Shown here: positions 33,401-44,642 of the stretch, piece by piece
Numbering within the stretch: position 1 is the stretch's first letter
Layout: every line of letters starts with the position of its first letter
Assembly: GCF_036850765.1 (NCBI RefSeq)
Contig: NC_089493.1
Span: 299,563,739 to 299,627,738, forward strand
Reading direction: 5' to 3'
DNA length: 64,000 nt
DNA from: Saccopteryx bilineata
Taxonomy: Eukaryota; Chordata; Mammalia; Chiroptera; Emballonuridae
The notes under the pieces: generated by a model
Database searches by the model: none
What the model was told of the DNA's origin: nothing
The model's input: only the letters and a program-made list of their open reading frames with translations
Translations under genes and position numbers: made by a program

Positions 33401-34331
33401 TCAGGTAAAGAGAAAGAGAGCAAACGGGAATCTTGTGATGTGTAAAAATGTAACAACTCAGGTAAAGAGAAAGAGAGCAAACAGGAATCTTTTGACGTGT
33501 AAAAATGTAACAACTCAGGTAAAGAGAAAGAAAGCAAACAGGAATCTTTTGACGTGTAAAAAGGTAACAACTCAGGTAAAGAGAAAGAGAGCAAACGGGA
33601 ATCTTTTGACGTGTAAAAATGTAACAACTCAGGTAAAGAGAAAGAGAGCAAACAGGAATCTTTTGACGTGTAAAAAGGTAACAACTCAGGTAAAGAGAAA
33701 GAGAGCAAACGGGAATCTTTTGACGTGTAAAAATGTAACAACTCAGGTAAAGAGAAAGAAAGCAAACAGGAATCTTTTGAAGTGTAAAAATGTAACAACT
33801 CAGCCTGACCTGTGATGGCGCAGTGGGATAAAGCATCGACCTGGACCACAGAGGTTGCCGGTTCGAAACCTTGGGCTTGCCTGGTCAAGGCACATATGGG
33901 AGTTGATGCTTCTTGCTCTTCCTCCTTCTCTCTCTCTCTCTCCCCTCTTTCTAAAAACCAATAAATAAAATATATTAAAAAAATGTAACAACTCAGGTAA
34001 AGAGAAAGAGAGCAAACGGGAATCTTTTGACGTTTAAAATTGTAACAACTCGGGTAAAGAGAAAGAAAGCAAACTGGAATCTTTTGACTATAAAAATGTA
34101 ACAACTCGGGTAAAGAGAAAAAAAGTAAACGGGAATCTTTTGAAGTGTAAAAATGTAACAACTCGGGTAAAGAGAAAGAGCAAATGGGAATCTTTTGACT
34201 ATAAAAATGTAACAACTCAGGTAAAGAGAAAGAAAGCAAACAGGAATCTTTTGACGTGTAAAAATGTAACAACTCAGGTAAAGAGAAAGAGAGCAAACAG
34301 GAATCTTTTGAAGTGTAAAAATGTAACAATT
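33401..34331. repeat. 57-bp minisatellite, about 13 copies, split by a SINE
   Basis: The unit contains ctcaggtaaagagaaagaga, gcaaacgggaatcttttgac and gtgtaaaaatgtaaca, about 7 copies before and 6 after the SINE at 33803. Since 57 is a multiple of 3, frames stay open on both strands (one repeats VKRKRANRNLLTCKNVTTQ). Each unit includes cag/gtaaag, a fair 5' splice-site-like word, with purine-rich sequence following. Downstream units are more diverged and vary in length. Confidence 0.95.
33803..33978 (+). mobile_element. tRNA-derived SINE type A inside the 57-bp array
   Basis: Complete copy with a TSD of about 17 bp, aaaaatgtaacaactca, taken from the repeat unit itself (33786-33802 and about 33979-33995). 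The array existed before the SINE inserted. Confidence 0.95.
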
Positions 34332-35411
34332 TACATGAGAAATTCTGTCTTCTCAACGGATACAAAGGGGCTTATTTTATAGGTTCAAGGAAGATGATGT
34401 GCATGTGTGTCTGGGCATGTACGCAGGGGTGTATCATGTCCGTGTGCCCGGACGGATACAGTTTTCTTCCTTCACAAAAAGGTACCTTTTTTTTTTTTAA
34501 ATTTGTTTTTATTAAACTAGAATAAAAAATTCTTGTAAGAAAAATGACCGTCTTAACCATTTTCCAGTTGACAAGTCAACGCCGTAAATAAGTTCATCGT
34601 CTCTGCAACCGCCGTGTTTACTGAGAATTCCGTCTGGGGAGTGTGATGGGTGGAGCAACAGCAGCCGCATGGTGACTATGAGGTCAGACATCCTACCCCC
34701 AACATGGAAAGATGGTGTCCCCGGTGCTCACCCTGCATCTCTTTATGTGGACGGGTCACCTGATCGTGTCTGCCTGGAACTGGAGATGGGTGGGTGTCTG
34801 ACTCGGTCAGGGGACACTTCTCGTCACAGTGCCCTGCGGTCACTTTGCGGGGATGGCCTGTCCCCGAAATCCATGCCCGTGCCCGCAAATTTGTAGCTCA
34901 CCAGAGCCCTTTTCAGGATTAAACTCCCCCAAAAGCGCCCAGGGCAGAACGCCTCCCACCCGTTGCCTGTTTCTTCCAGCTCACATCCCGGGGAGGTGGT
35001 GATAAAGGTCCTAGGTTATTTCTCTGCAGCCGGAGAAGAGAAGCTGCTCTTGTGTTTCATTACATGCTCTATCAGCTACCCTTTTGGCTGCAGGGATGCG
35101 GACGAACCCTTTCCAGTCCTGTGGCGTCAGCGGATGGGACGTTCCGACATGGCTTGTGGTCGTGTCCTGCCCACCCCACCCCCCGCCCCGCCCCGGTACA
35201 GGGGCTTGCTCCCCGGGGTGCACGCGGACATCCTGCAGCCCACAACACGTGTTCATAACCACCGAAGACCCGTGGTCAGTTCCAGCGGCCCCGCCAGCTG
35301 TCCAGCCTGTCAATGGCTGTTCTACATGTGCAAGAATGTTGTCACAGCCCAGTTCCCATCACAGTTTCCCTCTAGAATTCTTGTCGGCTTTGGGCTCTTT
35401 TTTTTTTTTAA

Positions 35412-35449
<38 letters not shown>

Positions 35450-35705
35450 TCTCTCTCTCTTCCTTGTTCATCAGGCCTTTGGTTTGTTGCGGGTGGGAAA
35501 CTCAGAGCCGTGTGCAAGAATTCCTCGTTGACGCAAAGCAGAAAGAAGTCGTAAAACCTGACGGCTGCTCTCTGAGGGGGAGAAAGGGAGGTGCATTCAC
35601 AAGGAGTGTGTCATGACTGATATTTCAAACAAAGCTGCCTCATATTTCTTTTTTAAGCTCCCATGTCAGATGTCAGACATGCACTGATCTATTTAAGAAA
35701 ACTCA
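34332..35705. other. Mostly unique sequence with an L1-like piece and (TG)n
   Basis: An L1-like 3' fragment lies at about 34495-34615 (ccgtcttaaccattttccag). A T-run, (TG)n and (CT)n stand at 35399-35462. No exon is supported. Confidence 0.5.
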
Positions 35706-35966
35706 GCCCTGGCCGGTTGGCTCAGTGGTAGAGCATCGGCCTGGTGGGCAGTGGTCCCAGGTTCGAATCCTGGCCAGGGCACACAGGAGAAGCACCCATC
35801 TGCTTCTCCTTCTCTCCCCCTCTCCTTCCTCTCTGTCTCTCTCTTCCCCTCCTGCAAGGCTCCATTGAAGCAAGTTGGCCCCAGGCACTAAGGATGGCTC
35901 CATGGCCTCTGCCTCAGGCACTAAGAAGAGCTCAGTTGCTGAGCAACGGAGCAACAGCCCTAAGGT
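35706..35966 (+). mobile_element. 3'-truncated SINE type B
   Basis: Intact head gccctggccggttggctcag with gttcgaatcctggccagg. The body ends early at about 35966, lacking the 3' third found in complete copies. Confidence 0.9.
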
Positions 35967-36925
35967 CTTGAGAAGAGAGAGAGGAGAAGCCACGTGGGGA
36001 CGGAGGCAGAGACGGGAGGGAAGTGGCCACTAGCCCATAAGTGCCTGGAGCCCCGAGGAGCTGGGAGAGGCAGGAGGGACCCTCCCTGGAGCCTCTGGAG
36101 GGAGCGCGGCCCTGGGACCTCTGGACCTCAGAGGTCTGGTCTCCAGGTCTGTTGTTTAAGCCCTTAGTGGGTGGTCCTTAGTTATGGCCACCCCAGGACC
36201 CTCATCACGGCTGCTTCTCACTGCGTGCCTTCACGCCATCCGGCCCTTCCAAGCTCTAAAGACTCCTGTGGAGGCAACCAATGTCCACGCCCCTAATCAC
36301 CTGTGAAAATACAAGACATGAGTGAGTGTGTGTTTGTCCACTGGGTCAGCCGGTGGTGAGACTGGCTGCACTGCCCGGGGCAGAGATCATGAGAAGACGA
36401 CAGGGTCCTCTGCGAGCAGACGGACAGAGCGCCGGACGTGACCAGCAGCACAGCCAGCCGGCGGCCTGGGCAACGTCGGGGAGGCCCAGACGACATTAGT
36501 CCCTTGAGCACGAGGGGTCACGAGGCAGAGACAGGGCCGAACAGGCCCGGCCAGGAAGGCTTAACCTGATGCAGCAGCGTCTGGGGGGTGCGTCTGAGGA
36601 AGGTAGCTGGGGATCCCAGCAACAGGGGAAGGACAGGGAGCCAACATTTCTCTTCCTTCCTGCGCGTGGAACGTCCCAGACGCCCCCGCGGTGTTCCCTT
36701 CACGCCATGGCACACGGCGAGTGTTAGAGCACGCACCTTTGCCTGTTGTAGAGAAAGGGAAGGCGGCCCTGAGGCAAACCCAACGAGGACCTTTCTGCCA
36801 ACGCAGGTCTGCTTAGGATACGGGACCCGGTGACGACAGGGGCGTGACAGAGCCGTCACCGGTGGTGGCGTTCAGAGTACACGCTTCCTTCTTGGTCACC
36901 AGCCCCGAATAGCAGCATTTTGTTT
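35967..36925. other. Unique sequence, no feature seen
   Basis: GC-rich unique sequence. Two opposed open frames near 36518-36859 have no domain. Confidence 0.45.
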
Positions 36926-37362
36926 TATTTTTATTTCCTTCCTTCCTTCCTTCCGTTTCCTCCTCCTCCTTCTTCTCCTTCCTTCCTTCCTTCCCTTCTT
37001 CTTCATTCTTTCCTTCCTTTTTTCTCCTTCCTTCCTTCCTTCCTTCCTTCCTTCCTTCCTCCCTTCCTCTTCCTTCTTTCCTGCTTTTCCTCCCTCCCTC
37101 CCTTCCTTCTTTTCTTCTTTTCTTCTTGTCCTTCCTTCCTTCCTTCCTTCCTTCCTTTCTTCTTTCTCTTTCCTCCCTCCCTCCCTCCCTCCCTCCCTCC
37201 CTCCCTTCCTTCCTTCCTCCCTCCCTTCCTCTTTCTTCCTTCCTTCCCCTTCCTTCCTCCCTTCCTCCTTATTTTTTCCCCTTCCTTCCTTCCTTCCTTC
37301 CTTCCTTCCTTCCTTCCTTCCTTTCCTTCCTTTCCTTCCTTCCTTCCTTCCTTCCTCTTTGT
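36926..37362. repeat. (TTCC)n homopyrimidine tract
   Basis: About 435 bp of TTCC/CTCC/TTC repeats, nearly pure pyrimidine on the plus strand. It is the mirror image in composition of the 17.5-kb tract. Confidence 0.96.
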
Positions 37363-38645
37363 TTCTTGATAAGAGCATAAATTGCAGCTTCCTTTTTCCT
37401 TCCTAAAGCAGTCATCATCTGGCCTGCTGCTTTTTCACCTGAGACAGGAAAGCCCCTCAAATCACACACCACCTGTGTCCTGAAGCCCCCTCCCCTTGCC
37501 TGCCCACAACGCTGGACACCCACCTGCCATCAAAGTTCAGGTAGAAGAGGGGACAGTGTGCTGTGCCCCAGGGACGGAGATCCGGAGCCATGCAGCAGCT
37601 AGATGCAGGACAAAGAGTTCAGCCCTGTTTTTTTTATTGTACAGGTAGGTCTAAGTGAGTCGGGAGGGATCACAGGAGTGGGGTTTTGTAGGATGAATAG
37701 GAGTTTTTTAGGCACCCTCGCGGCAGACCGTTCACAGAGAGGAAGCCGCATTTGCAAATGGCTGGAGGTATGAGCGTATTTTTCATGGTCAGAGATGCTC
37801 AGAGTGTGGAAGAGAGGGAAGGTCCTGGGGCAAAAGAAAGAGATTTTTATAAATTTGAAATAAAAAAGACCTGTTTGGGTTTGATCCTACCCCCAGCCAG
37901 CAATGCACAAGTATGTGGATCAACAAATAAACGCTTGTCTCTCTCTCTCTCTCTTTCTGTCTCTCTCTCTTTCCCCCTTTTCCTCGCTCTGTCTCTCTAA
38001 AAGCAATCAGTTAATAAAAAAAAAGCAGAAAGACTTGCTCCCCTCTTTCCTGGAAAAGCAGGTGCCCCAGAAGCCGGTTATGATCGCTGTGTCCCTTAGT
38101 CCTCAGGGGCTCGGAAGGCGCGCCAGCCTCGCCCAGGAGTGAGCCCACCTGTACGCTGTGTCACCTTCTAGTTAAATTTAAAATGACTTTATTTTTTTTT
38201 AAATCGTCTAATGCGATCTCCAAGTCCTATATTTCTGGTCGGTTAGAGACCGGTCTGAAGACCCCCCGAGACAATCTGTGAACCCACCACCGAGGTGAGA
38301 ACGTCACCACGTCACCTGCATTCAGAATCTGGGTGTGCCCCGCCCACCCCACACCCCCACGGGGACCCCCCCACGCACGCAGAGTCTGAGGCCCCTGTGT
38401 TCCCGTCGGATACAGGAACACGCGTGCCCACAGCGTGGTGGCCGATGGCTTTATACCATCCCATCGGGCGGAGACTCCACGTGGGACGCGTCCACGGTCC
38501 TCCCTAGTCGAGCTGAGAGCATTTCTGGGAGGGGGGGCTACTGGGAACACATTTACGCGCGGCACCGGTGGGTAAACTGAGGCCACAGCGGGGCGCTCTG
38601 TTCGCGTTGACGTTTGACGGGCTCATACAGAATTGCAACTGTGGC
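37363..38645. other. Unique sequence with a possible SINE-like CT tail
   Basis: 37870-38025 contains gggtttgatcctacccccag, aacaaataaacgcttgtctc and a CT-rich stretch that look like a degraded SINE 3' part, at low confidence. No exon is seen in the rest. Confidence 0.4.
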
Positions 38646-39062
38646 GGCCCTGGCCGGTTGGCTCAGCATTAGAGCGTCGGCCTGGCGTGCGGGGGACCCG
38701 GGTTCGATTCCCGGCCAGGGCACACAGGAGAAGCGCCCATCTGCTTCTCCACCCCTCCCCCTCTCCTTCCTCTCTGTCTCTCTCTTCCCCTTCTGCAGCC
38801 AAGGCTCCATTGGAGCAAAGATGGCCCGGGCGCTGGGGATGGCTCCTTGGCCTCTGCCCCAGGCGCTAGAGTGGCTCTGGTCACGGCAGAGCGATGCCCC
38901 AGAGGGGCAGAGCATCGCCTCCTGGTGGGCAGAGCGTCGCCCCTGGTGAGCGTGCCGGGTGGATCCCGGTCGGGCGCATGCGGGAGTCTGACTGTCTCTC
39001 CCCGTTTCCAGCTTCAGAAAAATACAAAAAAAACACACACACACACAAAAAAAAAAACAAAG
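38646..39062 (+). mobile_element. Full-length tRNA-derived SINE type B
   Basis: Complete element from gccctggccggttggctcag to the poly-A/AC tail. Perfect 15-bp TSD aattgcaactgtggc (38631-38645 and 39063-39077). It retains good A- and B-box-like words and looks young. Confidence 0.96.
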
Positions 39063-39329
39063 AATTGCAACTGTGGCAAATGTAGGAGAGGTTGGTGGCC
39101 TTTTGCGTTCTGGGACACGCTGCAGGCTCAGGTCACAGGATCGAGCCCAGCACCCTCCCTGCACAAGACCCTCACCGCTCCCCCCCCACCATCACCACGG
39201 GTGTCCCCCCCCCCAGAAAATCGCGCCCTTCCCCTCCCCTCTGCGTGAGGCTGGCCGAGCTCCCCGCCAACAACGCCCTAGGTGGTTCCAGCGTGGGGAT
39301 TAAGTCATTTCCTCCGCCCTACCCCCCTT

Positions 39330-39470
39330 TTCGCCTCCAAGGAAACTATGGCTTAACTCGCCGGCGTCCTTCCAAGAGCTTTAAATTCTTTATGGGGGGG
39401 CTTGTAAATGTTTTATTTAATTGCTCTAACCTATGAGAAGGGCTATAAATGCGAGCGAGAAGAGGTTTCA
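39330..39470. promoter_or_regulatory. Candidate conserved non-coding block
   Basis: Includes aaggaaactatggcttaact, gagctttaaattctttatgg, tgtaaatgttttatttaatt and gggctataaatgcgagc in GC-rich surroundings. It could be an enhancer or a fossil promoter (TATAAAT). Inference only. Confidence 0.3.
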
Positions 39471-39854
39471 CTGGGACGCGCAGGGGGCTTGGGCAGAGGG
39501 CCCGAGAGGCAGGGGGGAGGGAGGGTGTCCAAGGTCAGCCGCCCCCGCTCCCCAGAGAACGCGGAGTGACTCACCTCGGCGGCCGGGCTTAGTATCAAAC
39601 GGATTTTTTTTTTATTCTCCTGACCACTCTGTGGGTGCTGTCGAGGGTGGGGCCATGCCCGTAAAAATCCTCCTCCAACAACTTTCAAATCACTGGCTTC
39701 CTCCCCACCCCCACCCCCGTTTCACCGAGATACAGAAAATGGACAGCGCTGCGTAACTGTGACGTGGGCCACGTGGAGGTTTGACCACCAGGCGGTCAGC
39801 TGCTGCATGCCTCAGCTCACACGCCCTTTGTGAATACTGGGTTAATATCCAGGA
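39471..39854. other. Unique sequence, no feature seen
   Basis: GC-rich unique sequence leading into the hAT element at 39855. Confidence 0.45.
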
Positions 39855-40183
39855 CAGGGGTCCCCAAACTTTTTACACGGGGGGCCAGTTCACTGTCCCT
39901 CAGACTGTTGGAGGGCCAGACTATAAAAAAAATAGGAACAAATCCCTGTGCACATTGCACATATCTTATTTTAAAGTAAAAAAAAAAAACAAAACGGGAA
40001 CAAATACAATATTTAAAATAAAGAACGAGTCAATTTAAATCAACAAACTGACCAGTATTTCAATGGGAACTATGCTCCTCTCACTGACCACCAATGAAAG
40101 AGGTGCCCCTTCTGGAAGTGCGGTGGGGGGCCGGATAAATGGCCTCAGGGGGCCGCATGCGGCCCGTAGTTTGGGGACCCCTG
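39855..40183 (+). mobile_element. Non-autonomous hAT family 1
   Basis: Starts caggggtccccaaact and ends tttggggacccctg. TSD atccagga/atccaaga (39847-39854 and 40184-40191), one mismatch. An internal deletion relative to the copy at 5609 removes the gcctgcttttggctaatg segment. The same deletion is present in the copy at 45867. Confidence 0.93.
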
Positions 40184-40207
40184 ATCCAAGACGTACAAAG
40201 ACCATTC

Positions 40208-40218
40208 AGAGCAATAAC

Positions 40219-40250
<32 letters not shown>
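40208..40250. repeat. (AAT)n microsatellite
   Basis: About 13 AAT units just downstream of the hAT element. Confidence 0.95.
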
Positions 40251-40252
<2 letters not shown>

Positions 40253-40284
40253 TAACCAAAAATAAAAACCCAGAAACGAATGCG

Positions 40285-40805
40285 TAGACACACTGGTTGC
40301 CAGTTAGGAGAAGGGTTTGGGGGGGGGGGCAATGGTTAAAAATAGGGAGAAGGGGTTAAGAAGCACAAATTGGCAGTTATAAAAGCAGCCCCAGGGAGCC
40401 CAAATCCAGCAGAGGAAACACAGTTAATAATATCGTAATGATGCCTGACCTGTGGTGGCGCAGTGGATAAAGCGTCGACCTGGAAATGCTGAGGTCGCCG
40501 GTTCGAAACCCTGGGCTTGCCTGGTCAAGGCACATATGGGAGTTGATGCTTCCAGCTCCTCCCTCCCTTCTCTCTGTCTCTCTCTCCTCTCTCTCTCTCC
40601 TCTCTAAAATGAATAAATAAAATAATATCGTAATGACCACGCGCGGGGGCCAGGTGGCGAATGGACATACGGCGCGGGGGAGACCGCTTCCTCACGTGGA
40701 TCAATGCGCCACCGCCACGTGGGACACCTGAAACCAAGATAATGGCTCAGCGCCCCCTCCCTCCGCCATGGAAACAAATAAAAATTAGAGCTGGAGAAAT
40801 AAAAA
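40285..40805 (+). mobile_element. L1 3'-end fragment interrupted by a SINE
   Basis: Contains tggttgccagttaggagaag, cagttaataatatcgtaatg and, after the SINE, cgtgggacacctgaaac, which match L1 3' UTR words. Split by the SINE at 40442. Confidence 0.75.
40442..40620 (+). mobile_element. tRNA-derived SINE type A
   Basis: Complete copy with a perfect 16-bp TSD aataatatcgtaatga (40426-40441 and 40621-40636), inserted in an L1 3' fragment. Confidence 0.96.
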
Positions 40806-41699
40806 AAGAAGTCTGACCGGAAGGGGTTGGGGGGGGGGCCTTCGCAGGCACGTCCTCTTGAGAGAGAGGCAGGTTAGGACCGCGGTGGGAACGTGTGGAA
40901 ATCGTTCCATCCCTCGCGCAGAAAGGGCGCATGCGCGCCCCGCCCCGGGGCTCCCCAAGCGCGGACGCATGGCGTGGGTGGGTGGGCGGGAGCGGAGTCT
41001 CCGGCAGCTTTCGTGAGTCACGCCCACGATGGAAAAACGGTTACCACTGCTTTGCAGGGGACGGGGTGGGGTGGGGTGGGGGCTGCGCCCCAAGTTTGCC
41101 CTGGACGTCCCACATCTTCTCAGCCCTCTCTTTCGGGGGGCTTTTCTAACGTTTCTGCAGACAACGTACTTTTTCCTATTTTTATTTTTTTTTGTTTTGC
41201 AACGGGATACTTCCTCCCGTCAGAATATACAGGAGTATACAGAAATCCGAAGAGCGCTGGGGTGTGTCCCAAACCAAGTGTGGAAGCTGCGTCTTCCCGA
41301 CCGGACGCATGTGTCTGTCTGCCTGTCTGTCTGTCTGTCTGGAAACTCGGTCTCCCGCCTCCCAGGCTGCTGACCTGCTCTCTGAGCTCTGTGCCTTTGC
41401 CTATGCTAGTCCTCCTGCTGGAAACGCCCTTCCGGTGGCGACGTCTGTGCACACACCGGGTCCCCATCCAACCCCTTGGTGATGTCCTTCTTGACCCAAG
41501 GGTCCGACATGTCCACCTCAATCTCCTCCCCTCTGCCTCGTGTGAGAAGTGCGACCCAGGACAAGCACATCATTCTGTTCAATATTATTTTTCTTTAATC
41601 TGTAAAATACGACCAAAAAAAAAATAATAATAACCCCAAAACACATCCTACACAACTGGGGGATATTTGTAAAAAACTCAATGCAATAGTCTCTTCTGT
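40806..41699. other. Unique GC-rich sequence with (CTGT)n
   Basis: A short CTGT run lies at about 41313-41342. Overlapping open frames (for example 40893-41627 plus) have no domain. No exon is called. Confidence 0.45.
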
Positions 41700-43000
41700 C
41701 AATGGGCACTGCAACTATTGGATGGATATTGAGAGAGAAAATAGACCTTAACTGTCACCGCATGCCACACCTGAAATTTGTGCAGAACGGCTCGTTGATC
41801 TAAATATATAAACGGAAGATACACGTCGGAGAAGAAGCATAGCATGAAGCTCTCCTCTGGGATCCTGAGACAAGGGCAAGATATCTCAGGTCTGATGCAA
41901 AGACCACCATAGCTTTATTTCTTTTTCAAAAATATAACCCAGCCCTGGCCGGTCGGCTCAGTGGTAGAGCGTCGGCCTGGCGTGCGGGAGTCCCGGGTTC
42001 GATTCCCGGCCAGGGCACACAGGAGAAGTGCCCATCTGCTTCTCCACCCCTCCCCCTCTCCTTCCTCTCTGTCTCTCTCTTCCCCTCCCGCAGCCAAGGC
42101 TCCATTGGAGCAAAGTTTGCCCGGGTGCTGAGGATGGCTCTGTGGCCTCTGCCTCAGATGCTAGAATGGCTCTGGTTGCAACAGAGCGACGCCCCAGATG
42201 GGCAGAGCATCGACCCCTGGTGGGCGTGCCGGGTGGATCCCGGTTGGGCACATGCGGGAGTCTGTCTCTCTGCCTCCCCTGTTTCCAACTTCAGATTTGA
42301 CCTTATCAAAAATAAAACTTTGTTCTTTGGAACTCGCCTTTAAGGTGATGACAAGACAAGACAAGCCACCAGCAAAGTTAGGAAGACTTATTTGTGACCC
42401 ACAGATCTGATGGGAGGGTCATACCCAGGGCTATGCCATCCTGGAGGATAATCCCATTTTTAAAAGGAAAAAAAAAAAAAAAAACCCCATAAGATGGGAG
42501 CAGATGTTTCAGCAAAGGCGTACAGACAGCACACGAGCACACGGGAAAGCGTTCAGCATTACCCCTCACCAAGGATGTCTGTCGATCGAAGGCCACACCA
42601 GGTGGCCACTGACACAGGAAACGTGCCAAGCACAAAACATATTGTGCACCAGCACATAATAAACACAAAGTCTACGTCTCACTGGAATAACGGCTAAAGG
42701 TAAAAACTGAGCATAACAAGTGCTGACAGGGATACAGAGCAACCAGAGCTGTTGCCTCCCCCCTCCCTTCATGGCTGGGAATATCAAACCGGGAAACAGG
42801 ATGACACTTTCTCACACTTAAATAGACACCATGGTCCCCTGGTAGCTTTTAAGCCCTGGTAGGTGGTTATTCAAGACTAAAAGAAATAAATGCATGCTTA
42901 TTTGGTGACCCGGGCATGGATGTATTCACAGCAGAATCTTGGTTGTGCAAGATGTTGAACGTGCTATAAACCCAACAAGCTGCTCACGTTGAGGTGACCA
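41700..43000 (+). pseudogene. L1 ORF2 3' end/3' UTR remnant, split by a SINE
   Basis: Decayed L1 runs from about 41700 to 43000. Recognisable stretches are gatctaaatatataaacgga, tgacaagacaagacaagcc, gatgtttcagcaaaggcgta, cacacgggaaagcgttcagc, tgctgacagggatacagagc and gatgtattcacagcagaatc. These correspond in order to the region at the end of reverse-transcriptase ORF2. Numerous stops and frameshifts leave no intact protein. A SINE interrupts it at 41942. Confidence 0.75.
41942..42305 (+). mobile_element. tRNA-derived SINE type B inside L1
   Basis: Head gccctggccggtcggctcag and a full body. Probable TSD tcaaaaatataac / tcaaaaataaaac (41926-41938 and 42306-42318), one mismatch. Confidence 0.93.
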
Positions 43001-43665
43001 CCGTCACACACGCTGTGCTCATGGGACGGCGTCCTCTGTGACTCCTGCCAGCCTGTGGGCACCTTCCTGCCTGTCATATGTCCTTACGTCCCTGCAGACC
43101 GCTGGAGGCCGCCAGCCGGCCGTGGGCTCCACAGCGAACCAGGGCCGTCCCACCTCGGGGCTCAGAGTCTGCTGTGTGACGTGAGCAGGTGGTCAGCAGC
43201 AGCAGCCCACCAGCCTCACCCAGTCTGTCCTTCTCAGGGACCCAGCGGTCCGCACCCCGCTATCTGCCGAGACGCCACCGGGGACTTGGATTTGGGAGGG
43301 GACGAAAGTGGTCACAGAACGCAGGGCAGGGTGGGACACTGTGTGAGGACGGTGCTTCAGCATGGAGCCCCCTGCCGGCAAGCTCCCATCACATAGAGGA
43401 CACTGAGCCTGCAATGGAGGTGTGGGTGTTCCCCGTCGGGCCCAGAGGTCCAGGACGTGACCGCCTTCCCGAGCCTGCAGCCTGGTGCTCGCCTGAGAAA
43501 CCGGCCACTTCCCCTGGGAAAGGCACTTGGGGACAATGCAGCCCAGGAGCTGAGACATCCCGGCCACAGAGTGACTGGGCCACATGCACCAAGCAGCAAG
43601 CTCAGACTCAGTGCTGGGGACAGAGACATAGGGAAGAGATGGCCCCCACGCCCGGAAAGACGACT
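43001..43665. other. Unique sequence, no feature seen
   Basis: GC-rich. Open frames continue into the 26-bp array but do not resemble proteins. Confidence 0.45.
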
Positions 43666-44642
43666 CTGTCCCCTCGCCCAGATGGACAACTCCAGGCAAC
43701 TCCGTCCCCATGCCCGGACGGACAACTCCGTCCCCTCCCCTGGACAGACAGCTCCGTCCCCTCCCCTGGACGACAGCTCCGTCCCCTCTCCTGGACGACA
43801 GCTCCGTCCCCTCTCCTGGACGGACAGCTCCGTCCCCACGCCTGGACGGACAGCTCCGTCCCCACGCCTGGACGGACAGCTCCGTCCCCTCCCCTGGACG
43901 GACAGCTCCGTCCCCTCCCCTGGACGACAGCTCCGTCCCCTCCCCTGGACGGACAGCTCCGTCCCCTCCCCTGGACGGACAGCTCCGTCCCCTCTCCTGG
44001 ACAGAAAGCTCCGTCCCCTCTCCTGGACGGACAGCTCCGTCCCCTCCCCTGGACGGACAGCTCCATCCCCTCCCCTGGACGGACAGCTCCGTCCCCTCCC
44101 CTGGACGGACAGCTCCGTCCCCTCTCCTGGACAGAAAGCTCCGTCCCCTCCCCTGGACGGACAGCTCCGTCCCCTCCCCTGGACGGACAGCTCCGTCCCC
44201 ACGCCTGGACGGACAGCTCCGTCCCCTCCCCTGGACGGACAGCTCCGTCCCCTCCCCTGGACGGACAGCTCCGTCCCCACGCCTGGACGGACAGCTCCGT
44301 CCCCTCCCCTGGACGGACAGCTCCGTCCCCACGCCTGGACGGACAGCTCCGTCCCCTCGCCTGGACGGACAGCTCCGTCCCCTCGCCTGGACGGACAGCT
44401 CCGTCCCCACGCCTGGACGGACAGCTCCGTCCCCTCGCCTGGACGGACAGCTCCGTCCCCTCCCCTGGACGGACAGCTCCGTCCCCACACCTGGACGGAC
44501 AGCTCCGTCGCCTCGCCCGGACGGACAGCTCCGTCCCCTCCCCTGGACAGACAGCTCCGTCTCCTCCCCTGGACAGACAGCTCCGTCCCTCCCCTGGACG
44601 GACAGCTCCGTCCCCTCCCCTGGACGGACAACTCCGTCTCTC
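43666..44642. repeat. 26-bp hairpin-forming minisatellite, about 37 copies
   Basis: The unit is ggacggacagctccgtcc plus about 8 bases such as cctcccct. The 18-base core is a perfect hairpin (7-bp stem ggacgga/tccgtcc, loop cagc). Variants include cctcgcct, ccacgcct, agaaagctccgtcc and single-base deletions. No frame has stops, so six or more long overlapping open frames (up to 526 codons) appear. All are repeat artefacts. Confidence 0.97.

Noticed and set aside
38646..38720. tRNA-like sequence with A- and B-box
   Set aside because: It is the head of a SINE with poly-A and target duplication and repeats many times here. It is not a functional tRNA gene. The same holds for all other SINE heads.
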